Assembly (NCBI GenBank): GCA_045531905.1
Contig: JAZSEY010000018.1
Coordinates: 1-64,000, forward strand
Reading direction: 5' to 3'
Length of the DNA: 64,000 nt
DNA from: RGIG6919 sp045531905
GTDB lineage: Bacteria; Bacillota; Clostridia; Lachnospirales; Lachnospiraceae
The stretch's first letter is position 1; every line of letters begins with the position of its first letter. The position numbers were made by a program, and so were the translations under genes. Below, piece by piece: positions 53,337 to 61,055 of this stretch. The notes under the pieces were generated by a model that made no database searches, was not told the DNA's origin, and saw only the letters and a list, made by a program, of their open reading frames with translations.

Positions 53337-54677
53337 ATGTTAAATGATTTCATGCAACAATATAAATCTAAGCTACGTACACCAGAGGAAGCTGTTCGCG
53401 TCGTAAAAAACGGTGACTGGATTGACTACACAAGTTCTCTTGGTAAACCGGTATTGTTAGACCAAGCGCTGGCAAATCGTCGTGATGAGCTTCTCGATGT
53501 CAAGATTCGTGGCAATCTTATCGACGGTCCTATTGCTGTTGCAGAATGTGACGAAAGTCAGGAACATTTTGTATATCACAGCTGGCATTGTTCTGCTTAT
53601 GAGCGCAAATTATGTGACAAAGGACTTTGCTACTACATCCCAATGGTATTTCACAACAATGCCGCCTACTATGAATTCTTTTTAAATGTAAATGTAGTTA
53701 TGGTTAGCGTTTCACCAATGGACAGACATGGCTATTTCAACTTCTCTGTTAACACAGGCGTCGCTGCACCTATCGCCCGTATGGCAGACATTGTCATCGT
53801 TGAGGTAAATGAAAATATGCCTAAGGTACACGGAGGCTATGACGAGTGCATTCATATTTCTGAGGTAGACTATATTGTTGAAGGCTATCATGCCCCATTT
53901 ACCTACAGCAAACATATTGAACCAACCGCAACAGACCGCAAAATTTCTGAACACATCGTACCGTATCTGGTGGATGGTTCCACTTTGCAGTTGGGTATTG
54001 GCAGTATTCCTAACGCTCTGGGTGAATTGATTGCAGAATCGGATTTAAAGGATTTGGGTATGCACACTGAGCTTTGCTCTGATGCATTTTTAAGCTTATA
54101 CCTTTCCGGCAAGCTCACTAACAAGCGAAAGAGTATTGATAGAGGAAAGGGCGTCTTTGGCTGTGCCATCGGCTCTCCTGCTCTTTATGATTGGTTGGAG
54201 GACAACCCTGGCGTGGCTGCGTATCCTCTGGAATATGTAAATCGTCCAAGTGTCATCGCCCAGATTGACAATATGGTTTCCATCAACAGCTGCGTGGCTG
54301 TAGACCTCTATGGTCAGGTCGCCGCAGAAAGCTCCGGTTCCCGACAGATTAGTGGTACCGGCGGGCAATTGGATTTCCTGATTGGTGCTTCTGCTTCCAA
54401 AGGCGGTAAGGCATTTATCTGCCTAAGCTCAACCTACAAAAACAAAAATGGCGAACTGCAATCACGCATTCGCCCACAATTTAATGGTGACATCATAACC
54501 TCGCCACGAAGCCAGGTATATTTCCTTGTCACTGAATATGGAATTATCAATTTAGAAGGTCGTTCCACCTGGGAACGTGCAGAAGACATCATCTCCATTG
54601 CACATCCGGATTTTAGAGATGCTCTCATCAAAGAGGCGGAGGAGCGCAAGATATGGAGACGGTCTAACAAACGATAA
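53337..54677 (+). CDS. acetyl-CoA hydrolase/transferase family CoA-transferase
   Basis: 446 residues from ATG 53337, seven bases after AAGGGG; ATG 53331 is only one base from it. The family includes succinyl-CoA:CoA-, 4-hydroxybutyrate- and butyryl-CoA:acetate CoA-transferases. Signatures: VDGSTLQLGIGSIPNALG, the Glu in MHTELCSDAF expected to form the CoA thioester intermediate, and the ending AHPDFRDALIKEAEERKIWRRSNKR shared with Roseburia-type butyrate enzymes. Substrate pair not assignable from sequence alone. Monocistronic. Confidence 0.88.
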   Translation: MLNDFMQQYKSKLRTPEEAVRVVKNGDWIDYTSSLGKPVLLDQALANRRDELLDVKIRGNLIDGPIAVAECDESQEHFVYHSWHCSAYERKLCDKGLCYYIPMVFHNNAAYYEFFLNVNVVMVSVSPMDRHGYFNFSVNTGVAAPIARMADIVIVEVNENMPKVHGGYDECIHISEVDYIVEGYHAPFTYSKHIEPTATDRKISEHIVPYLVDGSTLQLGIGSIPNALGELIAESDLKDLGMHTELCSDAFLSLYLSGKLTNKRKSIDRGKGVFGCAIGSPALYDWLEDNPGVAAYPLEYVNRPSVIAQIDNMVSINSCVAVDLYGQVAAESSGSRQISGTGGQLDFLIGASASKGGKAFICLSSTYKNKNGELQSRIRPQFNGDIITSPRSQVYFLVTEYGIINLEGRSTWERAEDIISIAHPDFRDALIKEAEERKIWRRSNKR

Positions 54678-54723
54678 TATAGAATTTGTATATATCTATA
54701 TGAATGTTATGTTAGAGATTTTT

Positions 54724-54795
54724 TACAAAACAAAGATGGACTGTATTGTGGTGATGAAATAGGTATCTTGTACAATACAGTGTACTTTGTTTTAT
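54724..54795. terminator. bidirectional terminator between the CoA-transferase and rsmI
   Basis: AAAACAAAG...ACTGTATTGT pairs with ACAATACAGT...CTTTGTTTT, with a small internal mismatch region, and is flanked by T-rich sequence on both sides. It lies between convergent genes. Confidence 0.7.
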
Positions 54796-54835
54796 AAATA
54801 GCTATAACATATCAATTATATATATATACAAATAA

Positions 54836-55672
54836 CTATATTAACTCTTGATAGACGTCTCTCTTAGAAACCCCTCTATCCGACGCTACCTGTTTCATTG
54901 CCTGCTTTTTATCCATGCCTTGAGAAAGATAGATTTCCATATGCTCCTGCACAGTCATCTCTTCCCATTTCTTCACAGCTTCCTCTTTTAGTTCCTGTGG
55001 ATTTTTGCCTTCGATTACCAATACACATTCACCCTTAGGCTCATTTTCGCCGTAATAGGATATTGCCTCTGCAATTGTGGTTGTGAATACTGTCTCGTGC
55101 TTTTTCGTAAGTTCTCTGCACACAGTCAATCGTCTGTCCCCAAGATTATCAAGCAACAATTGCAAGGTTTTCAACAGTCTGTGAGGTGCCTCATAAACCA
55201 CAATGGTTCTGGTTTCTGTCACCATCTCTGACAGTATTTCCTGTCGTTCCTTTTTATCACTTGGCAAAAATGCCTCAAAGGCAACACGCCTTGTAGGAAG
55301 TCCTGAGATAATCAATGCATTTACAAATGCACAGGCTCCTGGAACGGTTGTCACTGTGACACCGGCTTCATGGCACTGCTTCACCAATTCTTCTCCCGGG
55401 TCAGATATACCTGGTGTTCCAGCATCTGTAATCAATGCAATATTCTGACCTTCCAAAAGTTTTGCAACCAAAACCTTTGCCTTGTCGTACTTATTAAATT
55501 CATGGTAGCTTGTCATCGGCGTCTGAATCTCAAAATGATTCAGTAATTTGATACTGTTTCTCGTATCCTCTGCCGCTATCAAGTCCACCTCTTTCAACAC
55601 ACGCACCGCACGAAAGGTCATATCCTCCAAATTGCCGATAGGTGTAGCACACAAATATAATGTTCCTGCCAT
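54836..55672 (-). CDS. rsmI: 16S rRNA (cytidine-1402-2'-O)-methyltransferase
   Basis: 278 residues from ATG 55672, with GGAG seven bases upstream. Tetrapyrrole-methylase fold: GTLYLCATPIGNLEDMTFRAV at the N-terminus, EDTRNSIKLLNHF, SYHEFN and LITDAGTPGISDPGEELV. Its position at the end of the tmk-holB-ricT block matches Bacillus yabC. Confidence 0.96.
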   Translation of the reverse strand: MAGTLYLCATPIGNLEDMTFRAVRVLKEVDLIAAEDTRNSIKLLNHFEIQTPMTSYHEFNKYDKAKVLVAKLLEGQNIALITDAGTPGISDPGEELVKQCHEAGVTVTTVPGACAFVNALIISGLPTRRVAFEAFLPSDKKERQEILSEMVTETRTIVVYEAPHRLLKTLQLLLDNLGDRRLTVCRELTKKHETVFTTTIAEAISYYGENEPKGECVLVIEGKNPQELKEEAVKKWEEMTVQEHMEIYLSQGMDKKQAMKQVASDRGVSKRDVYQELI

Positions 55673-55705
55673 AAAGGCTCCTTTCTTCCAGAAGCACGGC
55701 ACTAG

Positions 55706-56503
55706 TTACTCGCCCTGCTCCATGCCATATATATCATAAATCTCTTTCGTATATTTGCTTTCCTGGTTAATCATTTCACCATCATATCGTTTTAATTGCT
55801 CTCCCCGTTCATATACAACGAGAGGTGGCTCAATGGTTATTCTGGACTTGCCGCCACGCACTGCTTCGATGAGCACCATATTCGGTTCTTTATCCACAAA
55901 TGGATGTACTAACCGCATGCGCTTAGGCTCCAATTTATATGCCATCAACACAGAAAATATTTCCGCCAACCGAAATGGCTTATGTACCATAAAAAAACTT
56001 CCGCCTGGTACTAACAGTCTGGCTGCATTTTTCACCACATCCTCCAAATTACAGAGAATCTCATGTCTGGAAATGTTTTTCGGCGCATAAGGATTCTCCA
56101 ATCCATGAGACTGGGTCATGTATGGTGGATTGCTGGTAATGGCATGAAAAGAAGCAGCAGGAAATAAATTTCCTGCCACCTTTATGTCACCTTCCACAAT
56201 GGTTATACGATTGTCAAGCTCATTCATCAGCACACTTCTAGTTGCCATGTCTACACACTGAGGTTGGATATCCAATCCGGTTATGTGCTTTGCCTCAGTT
56301 TTTGCCGCCAACAAAATAGGAATGATACCTGTACCTGTTCCCATATCTAGAACGTTGGCATCTTTCTTAATATGCTGCTTTGCAAAATCTGACAACAACA
56401 CCGCATCCATACCAAAACAAAAGCCTTTGGTATTCTGAATGATGCGATATCCCTGACACTGCAAATCATCAATGCGCTCATCCGGTAACAAATTATTCGT
56501 CAT
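55706..56503 (-). CDS. trmN6: tRNA1(Val) A37 N6-methyltransferase-like protein
   Basis: 265 residues of a Rossmann SAM-dependent methyltransferase: LDMGTGTGIIPILLA binds SAM and SNPPYM is the N6-adenine methyltransferase motif. Bacillus has the equivalent (yabB) at the same place, just before rsmI. It overlaps ricT by 11 bases. The tRNA target is inferred from family and position. Confidence 0.9.
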   Translation of the reverse strand: MTNNLLPDERIDDLQCQGYRIIQNTKGFCFGMDAVLLSDFAKQHIKKDANVLDMGTGTGIIPILLAAKTEAKHITGLDIQPQCVDMATRSVLMNELDNRITIVEGDIKVAGNLFPAASFHAITSNPPYMTQSHGLENPYAPKNISRHEILCNLEDVVKNAARLLVPGGSFFMVHKPFRLAEIFSVLMAYKLEPKRMRLVHPFVDKEPNMVLIEAVRGGKSRITIEPPLVVYERGEQLKRYDGEMINQESKYTKEIYDIYGMEQGE

Positions 56504-57413
56504 CTAACTTTGACTTTCCTTCCTGACGCTCAAGAGCCTCAAGCATCTTTAATTCCTTGTCATCCACATCATCACGATTCTTACCACCATGACGCTTTCT
56601 TGCCTTAAACTGTAATTCGTCTACAGGATACTCTCTGATTTCCTTATCGCCCTTGTCATCTGTTACAATTACCTTCACCTTCTGACGAAGCACAGATACA
56701 GATGAGACTTCACCCTTTAAACCGTCAACAGTCTTTACTCTGTCACCAACATTTGGCAACTTTTCATTCAGATATTCATATGTGTCCTGCTCATGCTTCA
56801 AACAGCACATCAATCTGCCACACACGCCTGAAATCTTTGTAGGATTTAAAGACAAATTCTGTTCCTTTGCCATCTTAATGGAAACAGGAACGAAATCATT
56901 TAAGTGTTTGTTACAGCAAAGCTCTCTACCGCAAATACCGATACCACCAACAATCTTTGTCTCATCTCTGACACCAATCTGTCGAAGTTCGATTCTTGTC
57001 TTAAATACCGCTGCCAAATCCTTAACCAAATCTCTAAAGTCAATTCTTCCATCTGCAGTAAAATAGAATAACACCTTATTATTATCAAATGTATATTCTG
57101 CTTCGATAAGTTTCATCTTTAAATCGCGCTTTTTAATCTTTTCTATGCAGATACCAAATGCCTCTTTACTCTTTGCCTTATTCTCTTCGTGACGCTTCTC
57201 GTCAGCCTCTGTAGCCTTACGCATAATAGGCTTGATAGAATTGGCAAACTTCGGATCTGTCAACTCACGCTTACCCACAACAACTCGACCAAATTCTACG
57301 CCACGCGCGGTCTCAACGATTACATTATCGCCAACCTCTACATCTATGCCCTGTGGATGGAAAAAATAGATTCTTCCATTCTCACGAAAACGTACTCCAA
57401 CTGCTTCAACCAT
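56493..57413 (-). CDS. ricT: PSP1-domain RNase Y regulator
   Basis: 306 residues, YaaT/RicT family. The PSP1 domain begins at VGVRFRENGRIYFF. The cysteine-rich core GICGRELCCNKHL and GVCGRLMCCLKHEQ fits the Fe-S binding known for the RicAFT complex, which directs RNase Y processing, sporulation and biofilm steps in Bacillus. The C-terminus is charged and variable. It overlaps holB by eight bases. Confidence 0.95.
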   Translation of the reverse strand: MVEAVGVRFRENGRIYFFHPQGIDVEVGDNVIVETARGVEFGRVVVGKRELTDPKFANSIKPIMRKATEADEKRHEENKAKSKEAFGICIEKIKKRDLKMKLIEAEYTFDNNKVLFYFTADGRIDFRDLVKDLAAVFKTRIELRQIGVRDETKIVGGIGICGRELCCNKHLNDFVPVSIKMAKEQNLSLNPTKISGVCGRLMCCLKHEQDTYEYLNEKLPNVGDRVKTVDGLKGEVSSVSVLRQKVKVIVTDDKGDKEIREYPVDELQFKARKRHGGKNRDDVDDKELKMLEALERQEGKSKLDDE

Positions 57414-58404
57414 TATAATTCTCCTTTATTGTCAACAAGAGAAGCTCCATGGCAACCTCAAAATTCACATTTGCCTCTAAACGAATCTTCATCTTGTCTA
57501 ATGCCTTAATCACATTATCAATTCCCTCATAGGATATTCTCGCTGACTGCTTTTTCATTGCAGCATATTCATCCTTAAATACCAACTGACTTGGGGAATT
57601 GGTAATCTTGAACATGAGCACATCCCGATACCACATCTGCATGATATCCATCAAATCCTGCATGTCCAATTTAAAATCTGCCAATCGCTTTGTTGTTGCC
57701 AAAATCTCTTCCATATCCATTTCATAGATTTGACGCAATAAGCGAATCGTAGTGTCCTTAATCTCCTGGTAATTCTCGGAGGTTGCCAAACGTACAGCCT
57801 TTCCAAGATTACCAAATGCAAAACGCTCACAGAAATATGCCGTATCCTCAGATACATTAAGCTGTGTCGTCATATATCGAATCATATCTACTTCTCGTAC
57901 AGGCTTCATATTTAAAACCACGCACCGAGAAATGATAGTCGGTAACATCTTATCAATATTAGAAGTGAGCAAGAACAAAATTGCATACTCCGGTGGTTCC
58001 TCAATCGTCTTCAACAACGCATTTTGCGCTTGTGGATTCAATAACTGCGCATCCGGAATAATATATATCTTATACTTGCTACTATATGGCTTCACAATAA
58101 TATCCTGATTCACCTGGTCGCGAATCTCATCTACGGAAATGACACCGGATTTTTCATGGCGCACCCAAATTATATCCGGCTGGCTTCCCGCCTCAGCCTG
58201 AACACAAGAATGACAGGTATCACACGCATCTTCTTTTCCTGTCTCACACTGTAGAGTCTTTGCTACAACTCGTGTAACCAACTTCTTTCCGGTTCCCTTT
58301 TCGCCATTCAAAATATAGGCATGAGAAATCTTGCCCTTTTCTATACTCATTTTAAAATGCTGAAGGATATCTTCATGTCCAACAATATCTGCAAAATTCG
58401 CCAT
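57406..58404 (-). CDS. holB: DNA polymerase III delta' subunit
   Basis: 332 residues from ATG 58404 (AAGGTG six bases upstream), a clamp-loader subunit. Motifs: a P-loop-like NGEKGTGKKLV, zinc-binding Cys in CETGKEDACDTCHSC, sensor region NALLKTIEEPPEYAIL, and SRCVVLN, the SRC motif of clamp loaders. It lies between yaaR and ricT as in Bacillus. Confidence 0.95.
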   Translation of the reverse strand: MANFADIVGHEDILQHFKMSIEKGKISHAYILNGEKGTGKKLVTRVVAKTLQCETGKEDACDTCHSCVQAEAGSQPDIIWVRHEKSGVISVDEIRDQVNQDIIVKPYSSKYKIYIIPDAQLLNPQAQNALLKTIEEPPEYAILFLLTSNIDKMLPTIISRCVVLNMKPVREVDMIRYMTTQLNVSEDTAYFCERFAFGNLGKAVRLATSENYQEIKDTTIRLLRQIYEMDMEEILATTKRLADFKLDMQDLMDIMQMWYRDVLMFKITNSPSQLVFKDEYAAMKKQSARISYEGIDNVIKALDKMKIRLEANVNFEVAMELLLLTIKENYNG

Positions 58405-58454
58405 ACGAAACACCTTCTTCCATTTATCAATTACAACAACCTATTGTACCATTT

Positions 58455-58898
58455 TCAAGTGGTAATATCCAGTAATAAACCTCTAATATCATCAATTCGG
58501 TTTAAAATAGCCAAATGATCCTTCTCGTCCGCAATCAATTCTGACGCCAACTGATCCAAATTATCATCCACTTGCTTAATAATGCCATACACGCGGTGAC
58601 GTCCTCGTCTGTCTAAGAAATTCTCTCTGGAAAACTCATGGGAACGACTGACTACCTCATTCAAAAACTCCTTAACCTTGGTGCGATACTTTTTCATATC
58701 GCGAATATCCATATGCTCAGAAATTCGTTTTCCCTGCTCATCAATTTCCTTCATAAGCGTATTCAATTTTTCCTGCAATTGCCCTTCTTCGATATTGCTG
58801 ACCAAAGTAAACTTAAAGCTACCATCTGACGGCTTGTTTGCTGGCCCTGCATTATCTACCTGTGCAATTGGCTGTGCCTGATTAATACGAATATCCAT
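58455..58898 (-). CDS. yaaR: YaaR-family (DUF327) protein
   Basis: 147 residues from ATG 58898; AGGAGA abuts the earlier ATG, which rules it against. A mostly helical protein with VKEFLNEVVSRSHEFSRENFLDRRGRHRVYGIIKQVDDNL, the family signature. Function unknown. It is conserved between tmk and holB across Firmicutes. The yaaQ gene that lies between tmk and yaaR in Bacillus is absent here. Confidence 0.92.
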   Translation of the reverse strand: MDIRINQAQPIAQVDNAGPANKPSDGSFKFTLVSNIEEGQLQEKLNTLMKEIDEQGKRISEHMDIRDMKKYRTKVKEFLNEVVSRSHEFSRENFLDRRGRHRVYGIIKQVDDNLDQLASELIADEKDHLAILNRIDDIRGLLLDITT

Positions 58899-58929
58899 AA
58901 GCATTCTCCTAACTCATCAATTATCGTTC

Positions 58930-59553
58930 CTACGCTTGGAGCTTTGCACTAACTGCTCCTAATATTTTAGCATGAATCTCTTCCGCTGGCAAAGTCGCAT
59001 CTATCGTCACAATTCGCTGTGGATTCTGCGCCGCTAACGTGCGGTATCCTTCCACCACCTGCTGATGGAAAGATATATCCTCCATCTCCATACGGTCAAG
59101 TTCTGCTTGATTCTTCTTTCTCTTAATGCCTTCCTCTGCTGACAAATCCAAATGTATTGTCAGCAACACCTCAACGCCTTGTAACGCATATTGGTTCACC
59201 GCATACACGGTGTCAATGCCAAGGCCTCTTGCAATACCCTGATATACTGCATTGGAATCTACGAATCGGTCACATATCACTACAGTTCCTGCATCCAATG
59301 CCGGTTTAATCACTTCCGCCACCAACTGCGCTCTGGCTGAAGCATATAGTAAAAGTTCTGTTACTGGAGCCATCTCTGTGTATTCCTTATTCAAAATGAC
59401 ACCTCTAACCGCTTCGCTAATTTTGTTTCCACCAGGGTCTCTTGTCACTAACACTGACTTTCCCTGCTTCTCAAAATATTCCTTTAACAATGCAATTTGT
59501 GTGGACTTACCGGCACCATCCGGACCTTCCATAGTAATCAAAATCTTATCCAT
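58930..59553 (-). CDS. tmk: thymidylate kinase
   Basis: Phosphorylates dTMP to dTDP. 207 residues with P-loop EGPDGAGKST at about residue 9, TRDPGG (usually TREPGG), the DRF motif in VVICDRFVDSN, and a LID region rich in Lys/Arg (EEGIKRKKNQAELDR). It is nine bases after the decarboxylase gene. Confidence 0.96.
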   Translation of the reverse strand: MDKILITMEGPDGAGKSTQIALLKEYFEKQGKSVLVTRDPGGNKISEAVRGVILNKEYTEMAPVTELLLYASARAQLVAEVIKPALDAGTVVICDRFVDSNAVYQGIARGLGIDTVYAVNQYALQGVEVLLTIHLDLSAEEGIKRKKNQAELDRMEMEDISFHQQVVEGYRTLAAQNPQRIVTIDATLPAEEIHAKILGAVSAKLQA

Positions 59554-59562
59554 GCTATATCC

Positions 59563-60990
59563 CTATCTCTCTTGTAAAACTAATAGTTGAACTGCTCCCT
59601 CCGGAGCAATCAACAAGCCTTTCATATTCAAATCCTGTTCCAATCCAAATGTAATTTCAGCCAATACTAATTCCGTAATCTGCTCTCCAGGCACCACTAT
59701 CGGACTTCCCGGTGGATATGCATACACATAACTACCCGAAACCTTACCAAGACAACTTTTAAGTTCGCGATATTCTTTCGGTGCATTGATTGCATCATGT
59801 ATGGAACATCGAATCAAAGGTAAAAAATCTCTTATTAAAATATCGTCTCTTTTCTGACATTTCTTTATAGTCCCATCTAATTCTTGTATGTCTGCCACCA
59901 AGCGCTGATAATCGGACTTCTCATCCATCACAGAAGTCATCAATAACACGTAGGTGCTACCATACATCTCTGCCACATGCCCGCGTTTTGCCAGAAATGC
60001 AGCCATCTCCGCCCCTGACATGTCACAACCTTTCGCAGATAGCATTAGTTTACCATTATCATATTCCCTTGCGCAAGTACCTGCTAAATCATTCCAAGAA
60101 AGCAACCGAAGTTTAGAACATTGACTTAACTGCTCACGTATCCAATCTAACTGAGCCACATACAATTCTTTCTTTGCTTCTTCCTTTATCATATAATCAA
60201 TTGCATAATCTATGCTGGCAAGCAAAACATAAGAAGGCGAGGTGCTTTGATATAAGGAAACATAGTGAAAGACCTTCTCCCTATCCACTGCCTCTGTTGC
60301 TCTATGTAAAATAGCAGTTTGCGTTAATGCCGGCAATGTCTTATGCAAACTTTGAATTACTAAATCCGCACCAAGTTCCACTGCACTAGCAGGCATCTCA
60401 CTAATAAATGGAAAATGTGCACCATGAGCTTCATCCACAATCAAAACCGCACCCGCTTCGTGAATAACTTGTGCCAATGTCTCCACATCTGATACAACAC
60501 CTTCATAGGTAGGCGATGTAATCACCACTGCCTTGATGCCTGGATTCTCCTTCAACAACAACCGTACTTTCTCTGAGGAAACACCACCATACACATCCCA
60601 TTTCGGCAACCACTCCGGTTCCACGTAATGAGCCTGTAGTTGCAAAAGTTCTATTGCATGATAAACAGACTTATGGCAATTCCTTGCCACCAATATTTGT
60701 TCGCCCGAACCACACACAGCAGAAATAGATGCTAATATACCAACAGTGCTTCCATTCACTAAAAACCAACTATCCTTGGTTTTATAATGATTTGCTGCAT
60801 TTCTCTGTGCCTCTAATATAATACCTTCAGGACTGTGATACTCGTCCATCCCCGGTATCTCGGTCACATCCACTGCATATGGATTGTCTATCACATTTTG
60901 CAATTTTCTTTTGTGCCCCGGCATATGCCACGGAGTATCTTCACTTCTACTATATTGCAATACAGTATCGTATATCGGTCTATCCATCAT
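59563..60990 (-). CDS. Orn/Lys/Arg decarboxylase-family PLP enzyme
   Basis: 475 residues, short form without the N-terminal receiver-like wing domain. PLP sites: NGSTVGILASI, VDEAHGAHFPF (Asp pairing with the pyridine nitrogen) and Lys in QSLHKTLPALTQ. The C-terminal domain has YPPGSPIVVPGE. It corresponds to Bacillus yaaO next to tmk. The substrate (arginine, lysine or ornithine) is not clear. Confidence 0.92.
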   Translation of the reverse strand: MMDRPIYDTVLQYSRSEDTPWHMPGHKRKLQNVIDNPYAVDVTEIPGMDEYHSPEGIILEAQRNAANHYKTKDSWFLVNGSTVGILASISAVCGSGEQILVARNCHKSVYHAIELLQLQAHYVEPEWLPKWDVYGGVSSEKVRLLLKENPGIKAVVITSPTYEGVVSDVETLAQVIHEAGAVLIVDEAHGAHFPFISEMPASAVELGADLVIQSLHKTLPALTQTAILHRATEAVDREKVFHYVSLYQSTSPSYVLLASIDYAIDYMIKEEAKKELYVAQLDWIREQLSQCSKLRLLSWNDLAGTCAREYDNGKLMLSAKGCDMSGAEMAAFLAKRGHVAEMYGSTYVLLMTSVMDEKSDYQRLVADIQELDGTIKKCQKRDDILIRDFLPLIRCSIHDAINAPKEYRELKSCLGKVSGSYVYAYPPGSPIVVPGEQITELVLAEITFGLEQDLNMKGLLIAPEGAVQLLVLQER

Positions 60991-61019
60991 GCATCTCCAT
61001 TACTATTTTTTAGAGTATG

Positions 61020-61046
61020 AAAGGGGCTATCTGAGACAGCCCCTTC
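61020..61046 (-). terminator. terminator after the large surface-protein gene
   Basis: AAGGGGCT and AGCCCCTT form the stem, with inner GTCT/AGAT pairing, followed on the minus strand by TTTC. It lies ten bases after the stop codon and 30 before the decarboxylase start. Confidence 0.75.
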
Positions 61047-61055
61047 TCCCATCAT

